DNA from: Yoonia sp034652275
GTDB lineage: Bacteria; Pseudomonadota; Alphaproteobacteria; Rhodobacterales; Rhodobacteraceae
DNA: 64,000 bases
Reading direction: 5' to 3'
Assembly (NCBI RefSeq): GCF_034652275.1
Contig: NZ_JAXIWG010000004.1
Coordinates: forward strand, 310,001-374,000
The position numbers and the translations under genes were made by a program. The notes below the pieces were generated by a model. The model was not told where the DNA came from. It saw only the letters and a list, made by a program, of their open reading frames with translations, and searched no databases. Shown piece by piece: positions 26,529 to 34,665 of the stretch. Numbering within the stretch: the stretch's first letter is position 1; every line of letters begins with the position of its first letter.

Positions 26529-27535
26529 GCCGCATCCTCGCCACTGTCGAATCCTTCGCCCTGATAATCCGTGCTGACGACATGTGCGTCATGCCCCTGA
26601 TCGCGCAGCCATTGCTGAAAGGCGGTGGTGTAGCCGTGCGTGACAAAGATTTTCTCTGCCCCTGTCGCGGTAATCGCGGCGTTCAGGCCCGCCCAGTCGG
26701 CATGGTCGGACACGATGAACCCCCGATCCGCCGCCCGCCTGCGCCGCACACCGCGCAAGGCCATCCAGCCGCTGGCAAAGGCGGTCGAGGCCGGCCCGAA
26801 CCGCCGCGCCCAGGGCGTGCCAAGCGCAGAAGGTGTGGCCAGTACCAAAGCGCCGGGGTGGGTTTTGGCGGTCACATTCGCATCGACGCGGGTCGTGGCG
26901 GGCAGGGGGATGCCGATGCCGCGCAGCACGTCGTTCGTGTTTTCCACAGCGCCATGCGTCAGGATCGGGCCGATGGCAGGGTCAAGCAGGCGCAAGAGCC
27001 TTTGCGCCTTGCCCAAAGCATAGGCCCCCAGAATAGCGGTCTTGCCTGCGGCCGCACATTCCGCCCACCAGCGATTGATCTGGTCACGCAAGATGTCTTG
27101 CGGCGTCCAGTTGAAAATCGGCAGGCCGAAAGTGCATTCGCTGATGAAGGCGTGGCAGGGGACGGGGACGAAAGGTTCCGACAGCCCGTCATCCACCGTC
27201 TTGTAATCGCCCGAGACGACCCAGACCTGCCCTTTGACCGCGATGCGGATCTGCGCCGATCCCGGCACATGGCCTGCGGGGTGGAAGGACACTTCTGCAT
27301 CCCCGATGCGCTGTGCGGTGTCATAGGCAATCGTCTGGACAGTGATGTCGCCCAAGCGGTGCCGCATCACGGCGGCGGTGGTGGGGGTGGCGAGATAGCT
27401 GTCCATCCCCCAGCGCGCGTGATCGCTATGGGCGTGGGTAATCAGCGCGCGCGGCACGGGACGCCACGGGTCGATGTAGAAATCTCCCGCGGGGCAATAG
27501 ATGCCGCGGTCGGTGAAGGTGAGCACATCCGCCAT
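26525..27535 (-). CDS. Ligase-associated DNA exonuclease (metallo-beta-lactamase fold)
   Basis: 336 residues, metallo-beta-lactamase/beta-CASP nuclease. The metal site is HAHSDHARWG near residue 35, followed by FHPAGHVPGSAQI, VVSGDYKTVDDG and HGAVEN, and VSDHADWAGLNAAI near the end. The family lies next to ATP-dependent ligases as a DNA end-processing partner. It heads the two-gene operon exonuclease-ligase. A predicted role in repair of DNA breaks or crosslinks follows from the pairing, not from any single motif. Confidence 0.9.
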   Translation of the reverse strand: MADVLTFTDRGIYCPAGDFYIDPWRPVPRALITHAHSDHARWGMDSYLATPTTAAVMRHRLGDITVQTIAYDTAQRIGDAEVSFHPAGHVPGSAQIRIAVKGQVWVVSGDYKTVDDGLSEPFVPVPCHAFISECTFGLPIFNWTPQDILRDQINRWWAECAAAGKTAILGAYALGKAQRLLRLLDPAIGPILTHGAVENTNDVLRGIGIPLPATTRVDANVTAKTHPGALVLATPSALGTPWARRFGPASTAFASGWMALRGVRRRRAADRGFIVSDHADWAGLNAAITATGAEKIFVTHGYTTAFQQWLRDQGHDAHVVSTDYQGEGFDSGEDAA

Positions 27536-27600
27536 AAGAGGTAGATAGGGTTTCTCGCAGTTGTGCCAATGGTCGGCCTGCGTGGCGGGGGTGAGTCCTG

Positions 27601-27634
27601 AGCCTCCGGCGGGAGTATTTTTGGAAAAAAGAAG
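27601..27634 (+). terminator. Terminator cassette, type B, between exonuclease and hydrolase genes
   Basis: AGCCTCCGGCGGGAGTATTTTT (stem CTCC/GGAG with T-run), then GG, an A-run and GAAG. It is oriented on the plus strand although both flanking genes are on the minus strand. The A-run gives a U-run on the minus strand, so it may end the hydrolase transcript from 27650. Confidence 0.5.
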
Positions 27635-27649
27635 ATGTGGACGCAGCTG

Positions 27650-28588
27650 TTAGGGATGCGCGTCGAAATGGGCGATGGTTTTGGCGGTGACGCTGTCGCG
27701 CATTTCGGGTTGGTCCATCAGCATTTCGTGCAACCCGCCTTTGATCTCGTGCAGCACGCCGCCCGGCCAGCGAGCCATGCGGGTGCGGATGGCAGCGGGA
27801 TCGACGATGGACTCGTTGTTGCCCAGAAAGGTGATGCAGGGCGTGGTGGGCGACGGCAGGCGGGACAGGTCGCGCATTTCCTGCAAGGACCTGTTCAGCC
27901 AGCGCAGAGTCGGCCCGCCAAGGCCCAGTGCGGGATGCGCTTCGATCTGGCCGCGCAGGGCGGCGTAGATTTCAGGATCGTTGGTCAGCATGTTGCCGGC
28001 AAAGGGCTGCTGCAGCGGATAGCTTGTGGCGGATTGGCCGGGCACGACCTTTTCGTCGAATTTGAGCGGCAGGCTGAGGGTCGAGAGGCTCCAAGCAAAC
28101 GAGCGTGTCGCGCGCGGCATCTGGATGCCCCACATCGGCGCTGAAAACATCACCGCTTTCACATCGAGGCCGTCGGTCAGCGCCCGCAGGCCGATGCAGC
28201 CCCCCATGGAATGGGCGATCAGGAAATAGGGGCGCGGCAGGCCAAGGGCCGTGGCATGGGCCAGCAAGGCCGCAACATCGCGATGGTAATCTGCGAAATC
28301 GCCAACATGGCCGAGGTTCGGATCAGCGATCAGCCGGTCCGCCAGCCCTTGTCCGCGCCAGTCCACGGCGAGCGCGGCATAGCCGGATGCCGTTAGCGCC
28401 TGTGCTGTGATGCCGTATTTTTCGATATATTCGGTGCGACCGGGAAAGATCAGCACGGTGCCTTTGGCGCCCTCCACGGGCCAGTGACCGGCGCGGATGC
28501 GCCGGTTGTCGCTGGTGGTCAGCCAATGCGCAGCCCCGTTTGCCGGGCCGTTTGCGACATCATCGAAAAACGGGGCCGCGGGTGACAT
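27650..28588 (-). CDS. Alpha/beta hydrolase, lysophospholipase-like
   Basis: 312 residues. The nucleophile elbow is AHSMGG (Ser127); the oxyanion region is LIFPGRTEYIEKYG and the lid follows. VDWRGQGLADR is typical of the Hydrolase_4/PldB (monoglyceride lipase-like) family. The catalytic His is likely in KGGLHEMLMD near the C-terminus. No signal peptide, so cytoplasmic. The start overlaps the SCP2 gene stop (TGATG), suggesting a joint role in lipid handling. Confidence 0.9.
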   Translation of the reverse strand: MSPAAPFFDDVANGPANGAAHWLTTSDNRRIRAGHWPVEGAKGTVLIFPGRTEYIEKYGITAQALTASGYAALAVDWRGQGLADRLIADPNLGHVGDFADYHRDVAALLAHATALGLPRPYFLIAHSMGGCIGLRALTDGLDVKAVMFSAPMWGIQMPRATRSFAWSLSTLSLPLKFDEKVVPGQSATSYPLQQPFAGNMLTNDPEIYAALRGQIEAHPALGLGGPTLRWLNRSLQEMRDLSRLPSPTTPCITFLGNNESIVDPAAIRTRMARWPGGVLHEIKGGLHEMLMDQPEMRDSVTAKTIAHFDAHP

Positions 28589-28878
28589 CAGCCAAGCACG
28601 CTGGTCAGTTTCATCGCCATGCCCATATCGCCGTCAACGCTGAGCTTGCCGGTCATGAAGGCGGTCGTGGGGTTCAGCTCGTCATCGAGAATCGCCTTGA
28701 ACACATCCGCCGTGGCGGTCAGCGTGACATCGGCGTCGTCATCGGCTGCGCGTGCGCCGCTTTGGTCGATGATGATGGTGCCTTCGTCTTCGATGACGAA
28801 TTTGGCCGTGCCGTCGAATCCGTTGCCGCCCATTTTGGCGTTCAGCTGGGTGACGGCTTCGTTGACTACATCGCTCAT
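28588..28878 (-). CDS. SCP2 sterol-binding domain protein
   Basis: 96 residues, the whole protein being one SCP2 domain: NAKMGGNGFDGTAKFVIEDE, then ADVTLTATADVFKAILD, then TAFMTGKLSVDGDMGMAMKL. The domain binds acyl chains or other lipids and is often a stand-alone carrier in alphaproteobacteria. It is first in a two-gene operon with the lysophospholipase-like hydrolase. Confidence 0.93.
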   Translation of the reverse strand: MSDVVNEAVTQLNAKMGGNGFDGTAKFVIEDEGTIIIDQSGARAADDDADVTLTATADVFKAILDDELNPTTAFMTGKLSVDGDMGMAMKLTSVLG

Positions 28879-28934
28879 GATTTTGATCCTCTCGTGATGA
28901 TTTGCGGCAGGCAGGCTCTGGTGTCTGTCGCGTG

Positions 28935-29513
28935 ATGCGCTACATTGCAGGTATGGTAGCTGATGTCTTTCGCTTCAAATGTATCGTTGCGGCACTTGTG
29001 CTGGGCTTTGGTGTTTCGCTGCCTGTGGTCGCACAAACCGACAGGCTCGACCAGCTTTTCGCGGAATTGTCACAAACCGATGAAGCGGGGTCCTTGCGGA
29101 TCGAACAGCAGATCATCGCGGAGTGGGGCAAGAGCGGGTCGGCCTCTATCGACCTGCTGTTGCGGCGCGGGCAGGATGCGCTGGATGACGGTGAACCCGA
29201 TGCCGCACTTGATCATTTTTCGGCGCTGGTCGATCATGCCCCCGATTTCGCCGAAGGCTATTACCTGCGCGCCACGTCCTTTTATCTGCTGGATGAAATC
29301 GGCCCCGCCATGGCCGACCTTGAAGAGGTGCTGACCCGCAATCCGCGCCATTTCGAGGCGATGCGCGGACTGGCGGTGATGATGGAAGAAACCGGCAGGC
29401 CCGCAGCGGCGCTTGCACTTTACGGCATGATCCTTGAGATCGTGCCCTTTTCCGCAGAGGCGCAAGCAGAACGCCTGCGCCTGCAACAACAGCTAGAAGG
29501 CCAGGCGATCTGA
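28935..29513 (+). CDS. Periplasmic TPR-repeat protein
   Basis: 192 residues from the ATG at 28935; a second in-frame ATG at 28953 is equally possible and gives a neater signal peptide (MVADVFRFKCIVAALVLGFG, cleavage after VVA). The mature part holds tetratricopeptide repeats: ALDDGEPDAALDHFSALVDH, then FAEGYYLRATSFYLLDEIGP and MRGLAVMMEETGRPAAALAL. Such proteins mediate protein contacts. It lies 25 bases before the SUV3 helicase gene. The specific partner is unknown. Confidence 0.85.
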   Translation: MRYIAGMVADVFRFKCIVAALVLGFGVSLPVVAQTDRLDQLFAELSQTDEAGSLRIEQQIIAEWGKSGSASIDLLLRRGQDALDDGEPDAALDHFSALVDHAPDFAEGYYLRATSFYLLDEIGPAMADLEEVLTRNPRHFEAMRGLAVMMEETGRPAAALALYGMILEIVPFSAEAQAERLRLQQQLEGQAI

Positions 29514-29538
29514 CCGCCCGGCCCTGACGGGGACGAAA

Positions 29539-32301
29539 ATGCAAGGTTCCCGGATCACGGCCGTTCTTGGGCCGACCAATACCGGCAAGACCCACTATGC
29601 CATCCAGCGGATGCTGTCGTACCGCACCGGCGTGATCGGCCTGCCGCTGCGTCTGCTGGCGCGCGAGGTCTATGACCGCATCGTCGCGATCAAGGGGCCG
29701 GGGGTTGTGGCGCTGGTCACCGGCGAGGAACGGATCGTTCCGCCGCGTGCGGCCTTTTGGGTCTGCACGGTCGAGGCGATGCCCGACGGCATGGGCTGCG
29801 ATTTTCTGGCCGTCGATGAAATCCAGCTTTGCGCCGATCCCGAACGCGGGCATGTGTTCACCGACCGGCTGCTGCATGCGCGCGGCCTGCATGAAACCCT
29901 GTTTCTGGGGGCCGAAACCATGCGCGGCGCGATTGCAGCCCTTGTGCCCGGCGTGCAGTTCATGGTCCGCGACCGGATGTCGGAACTGACCTATACGGGT
30001 TCGAAAAAGATCAGCCGGATGCCCGCTCGGTCGGCCATCGTCGGGTTCTCGGTCGATAACGTCTATGCCATTGCCGAATTGTTGCGCCGCACCAAGGGCG
30101 GGGCGGCTGTTGTCATGGGCGCGCTGTCGCCCCGCACCCGCAATGCGCAGGTGGAAATGTACCAGAACGGCGATGTCGATTTTCTGGTGGCCACCGATGC
30201 GATCGGCATGGGGCTGAACCTTGATATCAGCCATGTCGCCTTTTCTTCACTGACCAAATACGACGGCCGCCGGATGCGGCATCTGGAACCGCAGGAGTTG
30301 GCGCAGATCGCGGGCCGCGCGGGGCGGCATATCGAGAACGGCACCTTTGGCGTGACGGGCGAGGCCCCGCCCTTGGACGATGCCGTGGCCGAGGCGATCT
30401 GCAACCACCAGTTCCGGCCTGTGGCGAAATTGCAATGGCGCAACAGCCGGTTACAGTTCGGCTCGATCAAGCGGCTGGTCGGATCGCTCGAGGATCGCAC
30501 CGACAACCCCTGGCTGACGCGCGTGCGCGAAAGCGACGATCTGGCGGCGTTGAAAGCGCTGGCGTTGGATGCCGAGGTTGCGGCGCGCGCGACGGACGGG
30601 CCATCGGTGAAACTGCTGTGGGATGTCTGCCGCATTCCCGATTTCCGCGGTATTTCGGCGGGTGAACATGCCGGATTGCTGACGCAGATCTACAACGATC
30701 TGCACCAGCTTGGGCATGTCTCGGCCAATTGGTTCGCCTTGCAGGTGCGCCGGATTGACCGCACCGACGGGGACATTGATACTCTGTCCAAGCGGCTCGC
30801 GTATATCCGCACATGGACCTATGTGGCGCAACGCAAGGGCTGGCTGCTTGACGATTCCCATTGGCGCGATGAAACCCGCGCTGTAGAAGACCGTTTATCA
30901 GATGCGCTGCATGGCGCGTTGACGCAAAGATTTGTGGACCGGCGGACCAGCATCCTGCTTCGCCGGCTCAAACAAAAGGAGAGCCTGTTGGCCGAGGTGA
31001 ATGAAAAAGGTGAAGTGACCGTCGAGGGCGAATTCGTCGGTCGTCTGGAAGGGTTCCGTTTCCGTATGGACAAGGCGGGCAGCCCCGACGAGGCGAAAAC
31101 CTTGCGGCAGGCGTCCCAGCAGGCGATTGCGCCGCATCTGCATCTGCGCGCGGACCGTTTTTATAACGCGCCCGATACCGAGATTGATTTCACCGAACAG
31201 GGTGGCCTCATGTGGGGCGATCAGGCCGTGGGCAAGCTGGTGGCAGGGTCCGACCCGCTGAAACCCGGTGTCGCGGTTTTCGTCGATGACGAGGCGGGCC
31301 CCGATGTGACGGCCAAGGTGCAGCGCCGGTTGCAGCATTTCATCGACCGCAAGATCGCGGCAGGGTTCGAACCTTTGCTGGCGCTCAAGAATGACGAGAC
31401 GCTGACAGGGGCCGCCAAGGGCTTTGCCTACCGGATGGCGGAACATTTCGGCATTATCCCGCGCGGCGATATCGCCGACGAGGTGAAGGCGCTGGATCAG
31501 GAAGCGCGCAGCGCCCTGCGCAAGCATGGTGTGCGCTTTGGCCAGTTCACGATTTTCCAGCCCTTGCTGTTGAAACCGGCACCCACGCGGCTGCGCCTTG
31601 TGCTGTGGTCGCTGGCCCGTGATCTGTCGGAATTTCCCCAAAGCCCGCCCCCCGGTCTGGTGACGGTGCCTACCGCAAAAGATGCCGTGCCAGGCTATTA
31701 CGCGATGGCGGGCTACCGCGCTGCTGGCGACCGTGCGATCCGCATCGATATGCTGGAACGTCTGGCCGATATGCTGCGCGACAAGGACAGCCGTGGCGGT
31801 TTCGAGGCAAACCCCGACATGCTGTCGATCACCGGCATGACGCTGGACCAGTTCGCCGATCTGATGGCGGGGCTAGGCTACAAGGCGGAAAAGGCTGAAC
31901 GCGTGAAGGTCAAGGCACCGCGCGCCGATGTGGCAGGTGATCCGCCGACCGAAATTCCGGTCGAAACCCCCGATCAACCTGCTGACGCGCCCGCCGAAGT
32001 GCCGGCTGATACGCCGCAGGAAATGCCTGCCGACGCACCTGTCGAAACGCCGGACGCACCCGAGATGGAGGTGTTCTATACCTTCACATGGGGCGGACGC
32101 CCCGCCCGTGCGGCGCGGCCCGAGAACGCGCGCGCCAACGACCGGCCGCGCGGGAATGCCAAGCCCAAGGGCAAACCCAAAGGCAAACCGCAGGCACCTG
32201 CGCATAAACCTGAACGGTTTCAGGCAAAGCCCAAATACGAAAAGCCTATCGATCCCGACAATCCGTTCGCTGCCGCTCTGGCCGGGTTCAAGAAAGATTG
32301 A
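29539..32301 (+). CDS. SUV3-like ATP-dependent RNA helicase with low-complexity C-terminal tail
   Basis: 920 residues. The Walker A motif GPTNTGKT (residues 11-18) lies very near the N-terminus, with DEIQ (93-96) as the B box. Motif V/VI regions are FLVATDAIGMGLNLDIS and QELAQIAGRAGRH. This is the family of the mitochondrial RNA helicase SUV3, consistent with its alphaproteobacterial ancestry. After about residue 795 follows a Pro/Ala/Glu/Asp-rich segment of repeating PADxPxExP units, then a basic KPKGKPKGKP segment, ending DPDNPFAAALAGFKKD. The tail looks like a disordered RNA- or protein-binding arm. It overlaps the S4 gene by four bases. Confidence 0.92.
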   Translation: MQGSRITAVLGPTNTGKTHYAIQRMLSYRTGVIGLPLRLLAREVYDRIVAIKGPGVVALVTGEERIVPPRAAFWVCTVEAMPDGMGCDFLAVDEIQLCADPERGHVFTDRLLHARGLHETLFLGAETMRGAIAALVPGVQFMVRDRMSELTYTGSKKISRMPARSAIVGFSVDNVYAIAELLRRTKGGAAVVMGALSPRTRNAQVEMYQNGDVDFLVATDAIGMGLNLDISHVAFSSLTKYDGRRMRHLEPQELAQIAGRAGRHIENGTFGVTGEAPPLDDAVAEAICNHQFRPVAKLQWRNSRLQFGSIKRLVGSLEDRTDNPWLTRVRESDDLAALKALALDAEVAARATDGPSVKLLWDVCRIPDFRGISAGEHAGLLTQIYNDLHQLGHVSANWFALQVRRIDRTDGDIDTLSKRLAYIRTWTYVAQRKGWLLDDSHWRDETRAVEDRLSDALHGALTQRFVDRRTSILLRRLKQKESLLAEVNEKGEVTVEGEFVGRLEGFRFRMDKAGSPDEAKTLRQASQQAIAPHLHLRADRFYNAPDTEIDFTEQGGLMWGDQAVGKLVAGSDPLKPGVAVFVDDEAGPDVTAKVQRRLQHFIDRKIAAGFEPLLALKNDETLTGAAKGFAYRMAEHFGIIPRGDIADEVKALDQEARSALRKHGVRFGQFTIFQPLLLKPAPTRLRLVLWSLARDLSEFPQSPPPGLVTVPTAKDAVPGYYAMAGYRAAGDRAIRIDMLERLADMLRDKDSRGGFEANPDMLSITGMTLDQFADLMAGLGYKAEKAERVKVKAPRADVAGDPPTEIPVETPDQPADAPAEVPADTPQEMPADAPVETPDAPEMEVFYTFTWGGRPARAARPENARANDRPRGNAKPKGKPKGKPQAPAHKPERFQAKPKYEKPIDPDNPFAAALAGFKKD

Positions 32302-32687
32302 CCGACGCCGCGCGTGTCACGATCCGGCTGGATAAATGGCTGTGGCATGCGCGGTTCTTCAAATCGCGCAGCATCGCCGCCGGGGTTGTGACCGGGGGCA
32401 AGGTGCGGGTCGGTGGTGTGCCTGTCAGCAAACCCGCCCGCGCCGTGGGGGCGGGGGATGTGCTGACCTTCGTGCAGGCCGATGTCACGCGGGTGATCCG
32501 CATCCTTGATTGCGGCACACGCCGTGGTCCGGCACCCGAGGCGCAGGCGCTTTACGAGGATCTGACGCCCGTCACGGTACCTGCACCCCAGAACCCCGGC
32601 AGCGACCGCAAGGGGCGACCCACCAAGAAGGACCGCAGGGATATGATGACGCAGCGCGGGATGGATGACCCTTTCACGCTTGAATGA
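32298..32687 (+). CDS. S4 domain RNA-binding protein (HslR-like)
   Basis: 129 residues from a TTG start overlapping the helicase stop (TTGA). The S4 domain IRLDKWLWHARFFKSRSIAA, followed by VRVGGVPVSKPARAV, is close to HslR/Hsp15, which binds stalled 50S subunits carrying nascent chains. The basic C-terminus (RKGRPTKKDRRDM) is also typical. The tight coupling with a SUV3-like helicase suggests a joint RNA or ribosome task. Confidence 0.9.
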   Translation: MTDAARVTIRLDKWLWHARFFKSRSIAAGVVTGGKVRVGGVPVSKPARAVGAGDVLTFVQADVTRVIRILDCGTRRGPAPEAQALYEDLTPVTVPAPQNPGSDRKGRPTKKDRRDMMTQRGMDDPFTLE

Positions 32688-32734
32688 CCGCGCGATCCGA
32701 TTTAGCAAGCCTGCGAAGAATTACGGATGATCCC

Positions 32735-33070
32735 ATGACCTATATCGTCAACGACAATTGTATCGCCTGCAAATACACCGACTGCGTCGAGGTGTGTCCG
32801 GTGGATTGTTTCTACGAGGGCGAGAACATGCTGGTAATCCACCCCGACGAATGCATCGACTGCGGCGTGTGCGAACCCGAATGCCCCGCCGACGCGATCC
32901 GCCCCGATACCGAACCCGACATGGAAAAATGGGTCGAGTTCAACCGCAAATATTCGGAAATGTGGCCGGTCATCATCACCAAGAAAGACCCGCTGCCCGG
33001 TGCCGCCGAGATGGATGGCCAGCCCGACAAGATGCGCCTATTTTCCGAATCTCCCGGCGAAGGCGGTTGA
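32735..33070 (+). CDS. fdxA: Seven-iron ferredoxin FdxA
   Basis: 111 residues from the ATG at 32735, the invariant start MTYIVNDNCIACKYTDC. The first cluster ligands (CIACKYTDCVEVCP) suit a 3Fe-4S centre, and the second set (CIDCGVCEPECP) a 4Fe-4S centre. The remaining half is the conserved non-cluster tail (WVEFNRKYSEMWPVIITKKD). It is a soluble low-potential electron carrier, 47 bases after the S4 gene. The order helicase-S4-fdxA-carD recurs in alphaproteobacteria. Confidence 0.97.
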   Translation: MTYIVNDNCIACKYTDCVEVCPVDCFYEGENMLVIHPDECIDCGVCEPECPADAIRPDTEPDMEKWVEFNRKYSEMWPVIITKKDPLPGAAEMDGQPDKMRLFSESPGEGG

Positions 33071-33099
33071 CGCTAACCCTTTGATCCCAAAGGATTGCT

Positions 33100-33137
33100 G
33101 CGCCCTTTGACGGGACGCTTCCGAAGGGCGCGTTTTT
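33100..33137 (+). terminator. Intrinsic terminator after fdxA
   Basis: GCGCCCTT (33100-33107) pairs with AAGGGCGC (33124-33131) and is followed by G and five T. It separates the fdxA transcript from carD, so carD has its own promoter in 33140-33262. Confidence 0.85.
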
Positions 33138-33262
33138 GTGGTATGATTCTGTCAATGACGCGAACGATTTGATCCTGCCCAAACGTACCTAACCCGCCGG
33201 TGACCCTTGTTACCGACGGTTTTTTGTCGCCTGACGTGCCGGATTGCCATGAAAGGACAATC

Positions 33263-33769
33263 ATGACCAAGAAGAAAAGCGAATTCAGCCCCGACCAGTT
33301 TGTCGTCTATCCGGCGCATGGCGTGGGCAAGATCGTCTCTGTCGAAACGCAGGAAGTCGCGGGCTTCGAGCTTGAGATGTTCGTGATCGCCTTCGAGAAG
33401 GACAAGATGACCCTGCGCGTGCCGACGCACAAGGCATCCGATGTGGGCATGCGCGCGCTGGCCACGCCCGATGTGGTGAACCATGCGCTCAAAACGCTCA
33501 AGGGCAAGGCCAAGGTCAAAAAGGCCATGTGGTCGCGCCGTGCGCAGGAATACGAGCAAAAGATCAATTCCGGCGACCTGATCGCCATCGCCGAAGTCGT
33601 GCGCGACCTGCACCGTCAGGACGACCAGCGCGAGCAAAGCTATTCCGAGCGTCAGCTGTATGAAGCGGCCCTGGAACGCCTGACCCGCGAATTCGCCGCC
33701 GTGGCTGGTGATGACGAGAACGCGGCAGCGGCACAGATCGGGTCTGTGCTGGTGGGGCGGGCTGCTTAA
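33263..33769 (+). CDS. carD: CarD-family RNA polymerase-binding transcriptional regulator
   Basis: 168 residues from the ATG at 33263 with AAAGGACAA upstream. The N-terminal RNA polymerase-interacting domain is FVVYPAHGVGKIVSVETQEV. The C-terminal helical DNA-binding part is MWSRRAQEYEQKINSGDLIA, then VVRDLHRQDDQREQSYSERQ. CarD homologues (CdnL) stabilise open promoter complexes, notably at rRNA promoters. It is followed by a strong terminator. Confidence 0.95.
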   Translation: MTKKKSEFSPDQFVVYPAHGVGKIVSVETQEVAGFELEMFVIAFEKDKMTLRVPTHKASDVGMRALATPDVVNHALKTLKGKAKVKKAMWSRRAQEYEQKINSGDLIAIAEVVRDLHRQDDQREQSYSERQLYEAALERLTREFAAVAGDDENAAAAQIGSVLVGRAA

Positions 33770-33786
33770 GCGTCCGTGAAATAAGG

Positions 33787-33818
33787 AAAAAGCCGCGCCA
33801 GAGAGCGCGGCTTTTTTT
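33787..33818 (+). terminator. Intrinsic terminator of carD
   Basis: AAAAAGCCGCGC and GCGCGGCTTTTTTT form a long GC stem with T-run and a short CAGAGA loop. It is the strongest terminator in the window; the A-run makes it work in both directions. Confidence 0.95.
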
Positions 33819-34003
33819 ATGGCGCTTTCCGCGCGGTGCGTGGCGTTGACGCATTAGAAGGGATGCGTATTTGGACCGCGCCGGTCGTCCTCCCAGTTCA
33901 GTCTAACTGCCAAGCATTTCTGACCCACAGCGGACCATCGGCACAGGGTGCAGGTAGGTCAGGTGAGCGGGACGAAGCCGACTTTCGCCGCACTCCAAAA
34001 CAT

Positions 34004-34432
34004 TTAATCTTCGTTCAGGGCGTCGGAATCCCGGCCATTTTTCCAAACGAAAACGGGATCACGATTATCCGATTGCTCGGCGACGAGAAAAGCTTGCGCC
34101 AATTCCGTCTGTCGCTCTAGCGCTTCGGCGAAGACTTCCACTCTCCGGCCCGTCATGCGCTCGTTTATTTCGTTGATCGTAGTGCCGCGCGCACTTGCAC
34201 CATTTGATCCATAATTTGATTTCAATGTCTTGGCTTGTTCGATGATCTCCAGCGCAACACGTGATGGATAGCGGGGGTCAATGCTCAGGCAATACGAAGC
34301 GATGTGTACTGGAGAAAAGTCGCAGGCATCCAACCCACAGCATTCGATCTCACAAATTGTCGCGCAGTATCTGGCCAGCGCTTCAATATGCATCTGCTGG
34401 TGCGAAGCAGGTAGCCGAGGGATACGGTTCAT
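34004..34432 (-). CDS. Unrecognised accessory protein with atypical composition
   Basis: 142 residues, soluble. It has an unusual cysteine cluster (RYCATICEIECCGLDACD) near residues 22-39 and a charged C-terminus (FVWKNGRDSDALNED). Codon use is far more AT-rich than the neighbours (ATA, TTG, AAT, CGA are common). GGA lies 7-9 bases before the ATG. It overlaps the upstream ORF at 34383-34577 by 50 bases in another frame, so the pair may be one gene broken by a frameshift. It lies between carD and purD, where no gene is needed. No family is recognised. Confidence 0.5.
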   Translation of the reverse strand: MNRIPRLPASHQQMHIEALARYCATICEIECCGLDACDFSPVHIASYCLSIDPRYPSRVALEIIEQAKTLKSNYGSNGASARGTTINEINERMTGRRVEVFAEALERQTELAQAFLVAEQSDNRDPVFVWKNGRDSDALNED

Positions 34433-34577
34433 ACGATTCCAGCCGAATTAAGTTCCAATTGTTAGCTGAGTATGCCACGCGACCTTCGACTATTGCACCG
34501 CAGAAATTCAGTAGTTTGGGCTCATTCCAGCCGTTCGCTGCGATTTGCGCGAAGCGATGCCGCTCAATTCTGGTCAT
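34383..34577 (-). CDS. Small unrecognised ORF upstream of the odd 142-residue ORF
   Basis: 64 residues: MTRIERHRFAQIAANGWNEP, then KLLNFCGAIVEGRVAYSANN, then WNLIRLESYEPYPSATCFAP. The sequence reads like a protein, not a shadow frame, and shares the low-GC codon use of the downstream ORF. There is no clear ribosome site (CAAGAAATG). It lies 88 bases after the purD stop on the same strand. It may be the true N-terminal part of the following gene, separated by a frameshift near 34430. Confidence 0.4.
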   Translation of the reverse strand: MTRIERHRFAQIAANGWNEPKLLNFCGAIVEGRVAYSANNWNLIRLESYEPYPSATCFAPADAY

Positions 34578-34665
34578 TTCTTGACACGATGCTCAAAACA
34601 GCCACCTGGCCGTCACGCGGCAGGGTCGGTTTTGAAATCAAGTCAAACACCAACCCGAACCTGCT

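Noticed and set aside
25551..26564. 337-codon open frame on the plus strand opposite the DNA ligase
   Set aside because: Shadow frame; the ligase on the minus strand has all catalytic motifs.
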